Assembly: GCA_963575745.1 (NCBI GenBank)
Contig: CAUYUJ010015026.1
Coordinates: forward strand, 214,942-278,941
Direction of reading: 5' to 3'
Source: Prorocentrum cordatum
Lineage: Eukaryota > Sar > Dinophyceae > Prorocentrales > Prorocentraceae
DNA length: 64,000 nt
Both the position numbers and the translations under genes were made by a program. Below the pieces are notes generated by a model. It was not told the origin of the DNA, did not search any database, and saw only the letters and a list, made by a program, of their open reading frames with translations. Each line of letters begins with the position of its first letter. Within the stretch, counting starts at the first letter, position 1. Of this stretch, positions 10,391-23,824 are shown in pieces.

Positions 10391-12870
10391 GCATTGTTCG
10401 CGTTTGTCTGTCCAGCGGGCAGGACTTGCGAGTTGCCTGAGGATCTTGACAGCGTCGTGGGCCGCATTGGGGCTATCTTGTGGCCGATTTGGGTAAACGT
10501 TGAGGCCTCTTGGGGCACTCTTGGCCTCCTTGCAGGCCGTCAAGGACCATCTTGGAAGCCGTCTTGGACGTCTTGGATGCGAGATCTCTGAACGTTCCGG
10601 TCGATTCCGCGGGGCTTGCGGCTTGTATTGGAGGCCACCATGAACCGTTTGGAAGGGCAAGATTGGCACGCCAGCACCCTTCGGCATGCTACAGGGGCTG
10701 CGGATCGAAGGTGCCTACGGCGAATCACCGCCGCCCCCTGCTCTTTTGGAAGCGCTTATGTGGCCGACATCTGGGTTAGAGTTTGGCCAAGCTATCGGGC
10801 CACTTGTTCCCCGAAAAGGTTTGGAAAGCCTTCGGGGAACGCGTGGGGGAGCAAGACGAGGAGGACCAGGAGAGGGAGGAGAATGATGATTAGGAGGAGG
10901 ATAAGGATGAAGATGAGGATTGGGATGATGGATGAGGAGGAGGAGAAGGAGGAGAAAGCCTCTTGGGAGCCTCTCAGGGCACTCTTAGGGTTTCGTGGGA
11001 GCTTCCTGGGAGCCTCTTGAAGGCCTCTTTCGGGCCTCCTTTGGCCTCTTGGGGGCCTTTGGTGGCTTCTTGGGGACTTCTTTGGCCGTCTTAGGGCATT
11101 CCTGGCCCGTCTGACGCCGTCGTAAGCCGTCTTGGGGGCCGTTTGTGGGCCCTTCTTGGAGCGCCTGAAGGCCGTCTTGGAGACCATATTGCGCGTCTTG
11201 GAGGCCACTCGGGCCGTCTTGGGGCCCTCTTGGGGGCGTTTTGGGGGCGTCTTGGGCCGTCATGGGGCCATCTTGGAGGCCTCTTGGGCGGTCATGGGGC
11301 GATCTTGGGGGCCTCTTGGGCCGTCTTGGGCCGTCGGAAGGCCGAAAAGGCGCAAATGTCAAAATGTTTCAAAAGCCTTAGGAAAATCCATGTGCTTCGC
11401 CTCTTCGGGCCTTCTAGAGGACCTCTTGGAAGCGTCTTGGGCCGTCTTGGAGGCCTCTTGGGGGCCTCTTGGGCCGTCTCGAGCCATCTTGAGACTACCT
11501 TAGGCCGTCTTCGGTGCATCTTGGGCCGTCTTGGAGGCATCGTGGGGCCATCTTCGCCGTCTTGGAGGCCATCTTGGCCGCCTTGGGGGCATCTTGGAGG
11601 TCATCTCGGGCCATCTTCAGCCGCCTCGGGAGAATGTTTCCGGGAATTGGGCGCCTTTCGGGTGGCCAGCGGGCTGGGCCGAAGCTTCAGGGAGAGTCCG
11701 TTTGGAAAAGAGCCAAAATCCAAACCAAAAGGATCCACCACGCCAGGCACCCCTGTGATGAATCAACAGGGGGCGGCGGATCGAAGACGCCTACGGCGAA
11801 TCACCGCCGCCCCCTGCCTTTTTGGAAGCGCCTATGTGGCCGAACGTTGAGGCCAGACCTGCCAAGCTATCGGACCACGTGTTCCCCGAATCGGTTTGGA
11901 AAGCCTTCGGGGAACACGTGGGCATCTTGAAGGTCATCTTGGCCGTCTTGGAGGCCTCTTGGGCAAGCTTTGGGCGATCTTTGGGGCTTTTTGGGCCGTC
12001 TCGGGCCAGCTTCGAGCCAACTTCGGCCATCTTGGTGGGTTCCTGGCACGTCTGAAGCCGTCGGAAGCCGTTTGGGGGGCCTCTATGGGCCGACTTGGGG
12101 CCCGCTTGGAATGCTCCAGGGCCGTCTTGGAGGCCATCTTGGGCGTCTGGGAGGCCATCTTGGGCGTGTTGGAGGCCTCTTGGGCCCTCTTGGGGCCCTC
12201 TAGGGGCCATCTTGGAGGCCACTTGGGCCATCATGGGGCTCTCTTGGGGGCCTCTTGGGCGATCTTGGGGGCTTCTTGGGCCGTCTCGAGCCGTCGGAGA
12301 GCCGAAAAGGCGCAAATGCCAGAATCCTTCAAAAACCAATGAAAATCAATGATTTTGGCCTCTTCGGACTCTCCTGGAGGACCTCTTGGAGGCCTCTTGG
12401 GCCGTCTGGGAGGCCTCTGGGGGGCCTCTTGGGCCGTCTTGGGCCGTCTTGGACTCTCTTGGGCCGTTTTGGAGGCCGTCTTGGACCATCTCGGGCGGAC
12501 TTGGAGGCCATCTTGGGCCATCTTCGCGATTTTTTGAGGATGTCCCGAGCGAAACGGCCGTTTTTTGGAGGATTTTTTCCGGTCGTTGAGCACCTTCCGG
12601 GTGGCCGGCGGGTTCTGCCGGAGCCCACTGGGGAGTTCTTTTGGAAAAAGAACCAAAACCAAAACCTGACAGCTCATCCAGCACGCCGTGCACCCCTGCA
12701 AGCAGGGGGCGGCGGATATAGTGGCTTTCGGCCTATCCCGCCACCGCGCCTCGGTCGTGAACCAAATTCCTCTTACAGGCATCTTTGGGTCTGTTGGGAG
12801 GCATTTCGGGATCCTCTTGGGGAGCCCTTGGAAATCCATTGGAAGCTTACGGGGTCCTATGCATGATATA
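10391..12870 (+). repeat. Higher-order repeat of ~1 kb, about 2.5 copies
   Basis: Each unit contains in order: a ~10-11 bp array (GGCCGTCTTGG), an A-rich insert (CCGAAAAGGCGCAAATG at 11,337 and 12,303), more array, a GGGTGGCC(A/G)GCGGG block (about 11,660 and 12,600), and a GGGGGCGGCGG hairpin (10,695; 11,769; 12,707). The spacing is 940-1,075 bp. Two of the three units also carry a second hairpin (10,800 and 11,875). A purine-rich GAGGA/GATGAG tract interrupts at 10,858-10,960. Confidence 0.75.
11740..11921 (+). other. Best copy of a two-hairpin dispersed element
   Basis: Hairpin 1 (about 11,769-11,812) has arms GGGGGCGGCGG and CCGCCGCCCCC, with an inner GCC/GGC helix around TAC. Hairpin 2 has a perfect 16-bp stem, CCACGTGTTCCCCGAA (11,875-11,890) with its complement at 11,906-11,921, and a 15-nt loop. 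Between them is TTTTTGGAAGCGCCTATGTGGCCGA, which recurs with small changes in several copies. Possibly a SINE-like or structured-RNA-derived repeat; no pol III boxes identified. Confidence 0.65.
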
Positions 12871-13240
12871 GATTGGGACCTGCATCATTTCGACGAAACG
12901 GCACGAAGTGGATCCCCGCTCGGCCGCGAACGCTCCCCAGGATCGGGCGGTGGGCGAGCGATCGCGCCTGGGCGCGCGATCTGCAAGGCACGCCTCGCCC
13001 TCCTGGTTCCCATCGGCGGCAACGGCAGCGGACGGTTTCGGCGACAGCGGACGGGTGGCAAGGAGGAGACCGCCTTCGAGCAGAAGTCGTCGATGGGCGG
13101 GTGCTCCGACGGCGAGTCCGCCGCTCCTCGTCCCGCCTCTCCCCCGGCGCCTCCCCGCTTTCTGGCTTTCTGACGCCCCGGGCCTTGCCCCCCTGCCCAA
13201 CGCAGCCATTGGCGGCGAGCGTGGGCACTGCCGCAGACAC
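12871..13240. other. Unassigned GC-rich sequence
   Basis: Open in several frames because of base composition. No motif recognised. Confidence 0.4.
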
Positions 13241-13581
<341 letters not shown>

Positions 13582-13709
13582 GCCATGCATTCCCAGCGGG
13601 TGCAAGTCACGTTGTGGCGCTGCGAGCACTCTGGGGGAGTGCTGGCGGAGCCAAAATCCTCTTTCACGATTCAGTGCGATCAAGTCTGCCGCCCCAGTCC
13701 TTGCGCGCT

Positions 13710-14738
13710 ATGGGCAGCCATGGGCGCGGAGGCGCAGAGGGAGCAGCGGTTGTGCTCCGCGGGCCCAAGTCACCGCTGTGGCTGTGCTCCTGCGGCTGCG
13801 CATCCAACTGGGCCAGCAGGCTCAGGTGCCGTGAGTGCGACCGGCGTTGCTCCACCACGATCGAGGACGCCGCCAGGAAGGCTCACAAGGAGGCGCTCAA
13901 GGGCGGGCCCAAGCCAGGCAGCCACCCGCAGCCCCGCGGTGCATGGGCGCGGCAGAAGCTGGCCCCTTGGGAGCATGACAAGCTCCAGAGGCAGGACAGC
14001 GAGCTGGCTGCCCTGCGGCAGCAAGTCGAGGCACTCAAGGCCGACAGCGCCAAGGCCAAGCTCACTGCACTCAGCGACCTCAGGGAGGAGCTGCAGCTTG
14101 GAGGAGGAGAGCAGGCCACGAGCTGCGTCAAGGCCGTCGAGGCCAAGTAATCAGAGCCGCCTAAGCCCAAGAGCCTCCCAGCCTTGGAGGGACAGCGCAG
14201 GAAGCTCGAGGGCCAGCTCCAGAAGGCCCTCTCCAAGGTGGCGGAGCTCGAGGACCAGCGCGGCAAGCTCGACCAGAGGATCAGCGAGGCCAAGGATTCG
14301 GCCGCCGAGCTCAAGTGCAAGCTGCAGGCGGCGGACGCCGAGATCGAGTCCCGCCATGCCGCTGGCGTCCTCGGCGACGGGCTCAGGGGCCTGGCCAAGG
14401 TGCTGGAGCAGTTCAAGGCTACGGCTGTGGAGAACCAGGCAGTGTTGCAGGGCCTCATCCAGCTGCAGGACGTCATCAAGAAGGAGCAGGAGACCCTGGA
14501 GGCAGCGGACGACGCTGCACCTGGTGATGGCGATGGTGATGACGCTGCTGTCCCAGGCAGCGGGGAACCACACGAGGGTGTCCCTGGCAGCGCTGGGTCA
14601 GGGGGGGTGTCTGTCCCCGTCCCTGACGAGCTTGTCGACAGTCTCATGGAGGACGCCCCAGAAGGCGAGAGCGTCGAGCAGCGACGCAAGCGCTTCAGCG
14701 ACATCATCGAGGCCCAGCTCAGGCGGCCTCGGGTTTGA
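13710..14738 (+). pseudogene. LINE ORF1: zinc finger plus coiled coil, one in-frame stop
   Basis: First ATG in the open frame after the DinoSL relict. Near residues 25-45 is WLCSCGCASNWASRLRCREC, a RanBP2-like pattern (W-x-C-x-C-G..N....R..C-x2-C). This is followed by Lys/Glu/Gln/Leu-rich heptad-like helices (KLQRQDSELAALRQQVEALK and, later, KLEGQLQKALSKVAELEDQR), consistent with trimerising or RNA-binding ORF1 proteins of LINEs. TAA at 14,148-14,150 interrupts, and the same frame then stays open to TGA at 14,736-14,738. The C-terminal third is acidic and Gly-rich. ORF2 starts 5 nt downstream. Expected role: RNP formation with element RNA. Function inferred from position and domain layout. 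Confidence 0.75.
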
Positions 14739-14742
14739 TAGC

Positions 14743-17700
14743 ATGTGGCTATACACTGTCAACGCGAACACCGAGAAGGGCGATCGCGACTTCCTCGACT
14801 GGCTTGACAGCCAGCACAGCCTCGTGGAGGCTGGGCCGAAGAGGCTGCCAGTCGCAGACATCACCTTCGTGCAGGAGACGCGTGCGCGTGCTTGTGGCAG
14901 GGAGGCAGTCCAGCGTTGGCATCGGAAGCGCGGGCTCGACTTCGACCTTGCCGCAGGACTCAGCACGGGGGACGGGCCTCAGGCAGTCTCAGGCGGGGTA
15001 GGCATCGGAGTGCGGCAGCGGTTCGCGGCAGCCACGCTCGACGCCGCTTTCAAGCAGCCCCACCGCGTGCTGCGGCGGGTTGTCAACATTGGCGACGGGC
15101 TCGCCATCGATCTCCCGTCCATCTGCCTCCGCGACGGGGAGGGCATGAGCGAGGCCAACGCAGACATTATCTGGGAGGTCGCGTCGCAGCTCAGGGTGGC
15201 GGTGCGGCCGTGGATCCTGGCGGGCGACTTCAACATGGACCCCCTCAAGGTCGCGGCGTGGGCGGCGACGGCTGGAGGTCTCGCGCTACATACAGGTACG
15301 GCGACCTGCAGGGCGGGGTCGCTTCACGAGCTCGACTACGCAGTCATCTCCGACGAGCTCCAGCAGTTCGCGCTCAGCCACGGGCCCGCGATCGAGGCCC
15401 CCGTCGGGCCACACAGCCCCGTCCTGTTGGAGGCACGAGGGCTGCGTGCAGACGCCACGGTGCAGCAACTTCATCGGGCAGCGCGGCTGCCGTTCGATCG
15501 GGCCATCGGCTGTCTGCCCCGCGCCCCGCTGCCTGCCTGGACTTGGGAGGGGGGCACGCCCACCCCCCCCCCAGGCCGCGAGATGCCATGCAGGAGCGGC
15601 TACGGCACGCTGAGGGTTACCTTCTCCCACTCTACGACCTACACGGGGACGAGGCTCAGAAGTTCACTGGCAGGGGCGACGGAGTGCGCTTCGTCAACGC
15701 GCCGCTCGCGGACGCCAGCCGCCGCCACCGGGCTCAGCTCAGCCCGCAGGAGACCCACGCCTGGGGCGGCCTGGTCAGCCTGCCGCAGCGCGCAGACCTG
15801 CTGGTGGCGCGGGGGAAGGACCCACAGGGCCTGGCCAGCCTGCGTGCACGCCTGGCAGCGCTGCGCCTGGGCGACTACGACGGCACCATGGCCCCTGTGC
15901 CCAGGGATGAGCTCGGAGCTGCGGCGACCTCCAGCGACCCGGCTTCGAGGAGGAGGCCCATCGAGCATGCTAGGGCCCAGCAGCAGGCCTGCCAGCGCAG
16001 CGACGCAGCTGCCGCCAGGAGGCAGTGGCAGGACTGGGCCAAAGGCTCGACCACAGGCGGGGGGAAGCTCGCCCACCGCTTCTCCAAGCCTGAGCCGCTG
16101 GCCAAGGCGACCCTCGTCACGGAGGACGAGGCCGAGGGGGAGGCCCTACCAGTCAACGGCGACGAGGCAGCGCGGCATTGCCTCAAGGAGTGGCTTCCGC
16201 TCTGGCTAGACCCTCGGCGCAGAGGAGGCCTCGAGGAAGCGGCCAGCTGGGAGGCGCCAGAGCCGCTGCCGAGGCTCGGGGTGGACAGCCTCAGGCACCT
16301 GCTCAAGCGGCACGGGAGGTGGGCAGGCCTGGGCTGGAACCAGCTCCACCCGAGGCAGCTGCTCCTCCTCGACGAGCCCTTCCTCGACAGGCTCCTCGAC
16401 GTGCTGGCCAGCTGGGAGGACGGTCCCGAGGCCTACTTGGACTGGCTCGCTGCCATCGTCTTCCGCGCCAAGGCGGACGGCGGCAGGAGGCCCATCGCTT
16501 TCACCTGCCTCCAGCTTCGCCTCTGGTCGGCCCTGCGAGGGCCCATCGTCAGGAATTGGGAGGCTCAGCGCCACGAAGTTTGGTACATCGGCGGGGAGCT
16601 GAACACGTGCGAGAGGGCAGGTTGGGCGCATCAGACCCTCACGGCCCTGGCCTACGAGAAAGGCCTCAGCACGGGCACGGTCCTAAGGGGACCTCCGGAA
16701 GTTCTACGAGAATATCAGCCACAAGGAGCTCCTGGTGGAGGCGCAGGACACGGGCTTTCCTGTTAAGCTCCTCAGGGCATGCTGTGTGTCGTATTCTGGC
16801 TACAGAGTCATCACGGTCGACGGGGCATGCAGCTCGCCCTTTCGGGCAACTGGCACGGTGCTGGCAGGCTGCTCCTGCGCGACTGGGATAGCCAAGCTGC
16901 TCCTCTTCCGTTCTTTCAAGAAGGTGGCGGCCTTCTACCCCAGCGTGCGACTGGGCAGCGTTGTCGACGACTTCACGCTCCAGATTGTGGGCACCACGGG
17001 CATGGTCAAGGCAGTTCTGGGCCCCGCCACACGCATGCTGTTGAGCTGATTCGATGAGAAGCGGGTGCCCGTCCACTTCGGGAAGCTCTGCTACCTCACC
17101 CCCGACGCAGAGGTGGCGAAGCAGCTGGGGTCGGAGTGGCCCGCCGAGGACGGCAGGGCGCTGCGCGGCAGGCTGCTAGGCAACGACGTGCACGACGGGC
17201 GCTGGGGGCGCACCGTCATCGGGGCACAGCGGGTCGAGGATGCTCTTGCAAGGTCTCGGAGGCTGCAGGTGCTGAGGTCAGCTGGAGCCAAGGTGGCCAC
17301 GGTGCAGAGGGGAGGCCCCACGGCAGCCGCCACCTGGGGCTCGGCCACGACTGGCCTCGCCCCCTCGGTGCTGCACGGGCTTCGTGTAGCCGCAGCGCGT
17401 GGAGAAGGGCCTCTAGCGCCAGGTTATTCGGTCGGCCTGCGGCTGAGGTGCTTCCCCAAAGGCATCGAGAGAGACCCAGCGGTGGTGAACGCTGGGCAGG
17501 TGGTGCTGCAGTTCGGCATGACGCTCTGGCTGGGCTACCCCACTCCGTTCGCCTTCAACACGCTGCTGGAGAAGGCCAAGCAGCGGTTCTCGACGGCGAG
17601 GCGGCCCTGGGCAACCTGCAGAGACCCCGTGGCAGCCTTTTTCCTCACCATCACCAGGCTTGGCTGGACCATCGAGGGCGGCAGGCACGTCACCACCGAC

Positions 17701-19477
17701 CAAGGGCTGGAGGTCGACCTGGCCAGAGTCTCGCCCTACTTCATCGAGGAGCTTGCAGAGGGGGCGGCCAAGAGGTGGTCCGACCGCGACGCCACCTTCA
17801 GGCTGTACCCCCACCAGAGCTCGGACCTGTACTGGGGCTCGCTGCAGAGGCTCGGCAGGTCCAAGGAGTCGCTCGGCTGGCAGCAACATCAGCGAGCGGC
17901 TCTCCACTCGGTCATTTCAGGCACGGTTCTCTCTCAGACGCGGCTCTACAAGAGAGGGTTGGCCTCCGAGTGGGACTGCCTCATGTGCAGGGGAGCGCCG
18001 GGCACGCTCTGGCACAGGCTGTACGGCTGCGATGGTCACGCGGCCTATCGCAAGGACGAGGCCTCACCTGAGCTCCTTCGGCACGCAGAGGTGGCTCGAG
18101 CTGCTGGAGGGAACTGCGGCGAGATGTTCGCCAGGTGCCTCTTCCCGTCGCTCGACCACGTGGTCCCGAGGCGTGGCCCAGAAGGGGACCCAGTGCGATG
18201 GTATCGGCGCCCAGCCTCGGGGTACCTCACAGGCCTCATCTTCACGGACGGCAGCGCTGTGGGCACGCGGTGGCCCGAGCTGCAGCGTGCTGGCTGGTCG
18301 CTCGTGCAGCGCGACAGGCATGGACGCCTTGCGGTTGCTGCGTGGGGATGGGTGCCCCTCCCCATGGCGCCGCGGCAGGAGGTGAGAGATGGCGAGGACT
18401 ACGCGTACCACATGGCGGCCTTCCTCTGCGAGGGCCACGTCGACTTCCAGACGGACTGCGCTGGGACGGTGGCGTGCGCCCAGAGGGGAGCCGCATGGGC
18501 ATGTCGCCCAGGGTCGGCAAGGGCCCACCTGTGGAACGCATTCCACGCCTCCTTCGACGGCTCGCGCAGCTACACGGTCACCAAGGTGCTGGCCCACGCC
18601 TCCGCCGCCGACGTGGAGGCGGACCGCACGACCTGGTGGCAGCGGGCAGGCAATAGGCTCGCAGACGAGGCGGCGAAGGAGGGAGCGAAGCTGGCGCTGG
18701 GCGACGACCAGCTGGACTTAGCCTACGGCCTCGACCTCATCGCACGGCAGGCGATGATCTTCACGGGCAAGCTCCACGCGCGCATGGCGGATCGGAAGCT
18801 GCTCGACCACGCCAGCGACGTCATCCTGGAGTTCTCGGAGCCCGAGGCGGGCCACGAGGAGCACGAGACCAGCGGGGGCCACGCTGCCGAGGCCGCTTGG
18901 GGGGGCTGCTGGCGCGGCGGCAGGGGCCCTGGCGGCTGCGAGGGCCTCGGCGGAGGGCGACGAGCCCCCTGCAGCTCGACGACCTCGACAGCCGTGGTCG
19001 ATCGGAGGCCACTCGATCGCCGAGCGAGCCGTCACGGGGCCAGGCACGGACGGCACCACCATGGTCCACTGTGTGAAGTGCTACGCCTACGCTCACCAGC
19101 GCATGCAGGGCATCCTCGGGCCGTGCGGCTCGGGGGCAGGTCGCGAGCCACAGATCGATAGGATTCGCAGAGGGCTTTTCCCTAATGCGAAGGGCGGGCG
19201 TGGAGCCTGGCGCCTCGGGGAGCAGCCTTTTCCTTCTGAGGCATGGCGTACGAAATTCAGCCAGAGGCTCGCGCCAGCCGCCGCCCCCGAGGCCAGCAGG
19301 GCCACGGGCAGCGGGCAGCAGGGCCCTGCTCAGCGCCTGACCCGCTCGCGCGCGCTGTTGCGTTTCGGGGTCGGGCCCGAGCAGGAGGCCGACTTCCTTT
19401 CCTGGTCGGCCAAGCAGCGAGCCGATCGGAGGTCCAAGGGAGACCCCGACGAGCTCGAAGGGGAGGCTTCCGACTAA
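14743..19477 (+). pseudogene. LINE ORF2: APE endonuclease, reverse transcriptase, RNase H
   Basis: About 1,578 codons with breaks. The N-terminal APE-type endonuclease shows VNANTEKGDRDFLDWL, DITFVQETRAR, GDFNMD (15,222-15,239), LDYAVISDEL and GPHSPVLL. The frame changes in the C10 run at 15,563. The RT shows FRAKADGGRRPIAF. After a second frame change near 16,685 come motif A DLRKFYENI (16,690-16,716) and motif C SVVDD (16,957-16,971). TGA at 17,047 interrupts. A zinc-ribbon-like CLMCRGAPGTLWHRLYGC follows near 17,977. RNase H residues are TDGS (18,244-18,255), QTDC (18,451-18,459), and GNRLADEAAKEGA near 18,649. The frame changes again at the G7 run (18,899), and the C-terminus has CVKCYAYAHQR...LGPC. 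It would nick target DNA, prime on it and copy the element. The clade (RNase H-bearing) is not assigned. Confidence 0.87.
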
Positions 19478-19700
19478 GAGGGTTGGAGGCGCCTCTCGTT
19501 TCTCTTGTGGCGCGGAGGCTCGTCCTTTGCAGTGGCCTCTGCAGGATTGGAAAGGCCCCAGCTCAGAGGGTTGGGGGCCCTGACCTCTTGAGGGCTCCGA
19601 CAAGGTCTCGGGGCCTGCGAGGCAGGCTTGGCGAGGCCCCAACTTAGAGGGTTGGGGGCCATTGACCTCTTGAGGGCTCCGACAAGGTCTCGGGGCCCGC
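19477..19700 (+). repeat. LINE 3' UTR tandem repeat (81-88 bp)
   Basis: AGAGGGTTGG(G/A)GGC starts copies at 19,477, 19,565 and 19,646. The last two also share TGACCTCTTGAGGGCTCC and AAGGTCTCGGGGCC. Tandem 3' UTR repeats are common in LINEs and may bind the RT. Confidence 0.8.
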
Positions 19701-19806
19701 GAGGCTCTGCTCTAGGGTGCCAAGGGCGCCCGAGCTGGACTGGACGGTCCTTCAGGTTGGGGGCTGGGCCGGCTCGGCCAACCCCCCACCTGCCGTGTAG
19801 CGAGGC

Positions 19807-21400
<1,594 letters not shown>

Positions 21401-21500
21401 NNNNNNNNNNNNNNNNNNNNNNNNNNNNNNNNNNNNNNNNNNNNNNNNNNNNNNNNNNNNNNNNNNNNNNNNNNNNNNNNNNNNNNNNNNNNNNNNNNNN
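21401..21500. other. Assembly gap (100 N)
   Basis: Exactly 100 N placed inside the (CTA)n tract, probably an unsized scaffold gap. True tract length and continuity with the region to the right are unknown. Confidence 0.98.
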
Positions 21501-21638
21501 TCGGCACCGAGGGGGCGTTTATGCATTCCAGTCGACGACAACCGGCGGGAGCCAGCCTCATTCCGAGGGCCTGCCGCCCCAGCAGTTCACGCTGCTCGCG
21601 GTCGGCAACGACGACCAGGATCACCACGACGCCGACAA

Positions 21639-22188
21639 TTGAAGATCCAGCCTCTCAGTCCGAACGCGCGGGGACCTTCGCGCAGCTACGACCCCTACGC
21701 CTGTTCCGACGCTAGCATCGCGACCTATGATCGGGAACTGGCACCCACGGGCGTAGCAGCATTGGCACCACCAGGCACGTGCACACGCATCGCCCCACAC
21801 TCTGGTCTCGCCCCCACTGGCGTCGACATCTCCAGCGGCGCGGCGGACGCCGACTACCGCGGAGAGATCAGGGTCATCACGCACAACACCCGTCCGCGGT
21901 CCCACGCGGTTGACCAGGGCCACCGGATCGCCCAGCTCATCATGAAACGATAACGACGACGCCGAGATAGTGGTCGCTCCCAATCTGCCTCCGTCTCATC
22001 GGGGGTCGGGCGATTTCGGGCACGCCGGCATGGTGCACCTTAGCCACGACGCCATCCCGAGCAATTTCGGCCGCGCGACTTCCGAGGGCCTGTTCGGCAC
22101 CTACGGCGCCGGCGGCCCCGAGGAGTCGGCGCGCCAGGAGATTGCCGAGCGAGTCCGCCAGGCTGGCCCCGCCGACCTGCCTCGGTAG
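21639..22188 (+). pseudogene. Retroelement dUTPase domain
   Basis: Trimeric dUTPase motifs read in order: IAPHSGLA (motif 2; the family has R-SGLA), GAADADYRGEI (motif 3; G-V-D-DYRGE), GHRIAQLI (motif 4), then after a frameshift near 21,950 RGSGDFGHAG (motif 5; RG-GGFGSTG). The enzyme hydrolyses dUTP to dUMP and limits uracil in cDNA. It is known in several retroviruses and in some LTR retrotransposons. A stop at 21,951-21,953 and the frameshift disable this copy. The open stretch after motif 5 (to 22,188) is Ala/Glu-rich and unassigned. Confidence 0.75.
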
Positions 22189-23824
22189 ACATGGGCAGCA
22201 GGACCAGGACGCCCCGCCCAGGCCCTGGAACGGCGACGGGACATATCACAGGCATTGTAGGACTACGGCTCCGATGTTATCTGCACCACCGATTACGAGG
22301 ACGCAGTCGAATCGTTGTCCAGCGGCACGCTTCCCAGTACAATTTAAGCATTTGGTGGATCACATTCGACACCCGGGACGAGGCACGCCTCAACCTTGAT
22401 TCCTTGCCTCTTTGGCGATCCCAGATCAAGATGTCAAAAACAATGACATTGCGTTCGTGTTGTTGCATGGAGCACCCGGCCACAATCAGTTTTTAGTGCC
22501 AATACTCATTCTTTTCATAAGGCGAGTGGCAAGCGCGACCCCAAGTGTCACAATCAGGACCACAGAACAAGATCATCGAAGACAGTGTGTTTTGGGGATA
22601 GTGCCAGCGGTCCTATGGCGACTGGCAACCGCGGCACCAAGCAGCACACTCAGGACACCAAGCCGCACATTCAGAACCATGACAGCAGGCAGCACAATCA
22701 GAACGACAAGCACCAGCAGCCTCGGGGGGCGCCTGGCAACTACGTTGCCAGCGCTGGCCCCGCCCCATAGAGGGAGGCATCTGGCGACTACGCTGATAGC
22801 GCCTACCCCACGGCAAAGCGCATGCACAAGAAGAAGAAGAAGGAAGGTCATGTGCCTAAGGCTCGGAAGCAAATCGTCGAGGATCATTACGACGGCTGCG
22901 GATCCGACCTCACATCCCTTGCCCCTTGCGAGCTGGGTCACGCTGGCGAGTTCGAAGAGAACGAACTCCACGGCAATCTCACCTCAGGTTTGCCGACACG
23001 GTGAGTCCAGGGATTGTCGACCGCGGCATCAGATCGCCATCTGACGAATGCCCAAACGACGTCGCCGCATACCGAGTTCGACTCCCTTCACCATCTCGTT
23101 AGCTACCTCACCTGTCTCGACTACGGCGTCGACGTCATTGAGGTTTGCGGTGGGGGGGGCTCGGACTAGCCGATTTGCTGTCCGACGCAACTTCAAGGCC
23201 AGTGAAAATTTCGATTTGGTCACCAGCTGCGACTTCAACGAGGAGGGCTAGCAATGAGCCGTAGAGAGGTGCAAACAACAAACTGGCACCCAGTAGACAC
23301 GATGGCTCCGACTTCCCGACCAATCAGTCGTTGGTCGATGTTTTACTACAAGCGGAATTACAGCACCTGGCTGCGTTCCTCCAAAGACACGGCCGATTCT
23401 GCGGCCACATGGCACAATTACAGTTCGAACTGCGCGGCTACTTCGGCAGCGACTTGCCCGACCCATCGCGGCTGCACTCCGAGCCGCCGTGGCCAGACGC
23501 GCTTGTAGCACGTGGCGTGGATATAGAGTCATCTTCGACCAGCGCATGCTCGGACTTCGCGTCAGCAATGGGGTATCGCGCGGAAAACCACCAGCCGGGT
23601 AGTGCCCGAACAGGCAGAAGCACGTCCACATCGAGGGCCACAACAGCGTCGACGCCCAAATTCGGCCGCGAAGGATGGCCGAATAACTCGCCAAAAGTGT
23701 GGCGGACCTACGTCGCCGCTTCAGGCGTCAGCATCTCGCGAGCTACGTTCGTGAATGCGACGTCGCAGCATCATCCTTCCCAACAGTGCCCTCGTGAGCA
23801 ATGTAGGGCGGGACCCGAAGTGCA
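22189..23824 (+). other. Retroelement spacer, probably decayed gag/protease region
   Basis: Several overlapping ORFs, His/Asn/Gln-rich near 22,600-22,770 and acidic near 22,270-22,320, without a clear aspartic protease DTG or zinc knuckle. Its position between dUTPase and integrase suggests retroelement origin. The element CGCGAGCTACGTTCGTGAATGCGAC near 23,737 recurs with changes near 26,225 and 26,405. Confidence 0.35.

Noticed and set aside
13585-14742. Ser/Arg-rich start of a long plus-strand ORF that runs into the endonuclease
   Set aside because: It is the shifted frame of LINE ORF1. The ORF1 frame carries the zinc finger and coiled coil, and ORF2 has its own ATG at 14,743.
15639-19642. 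Long minus-strand ORFs opposite the LINE
   Set aside because: Mirror frames of GC-rich coding sequence, with no motifs of their own.
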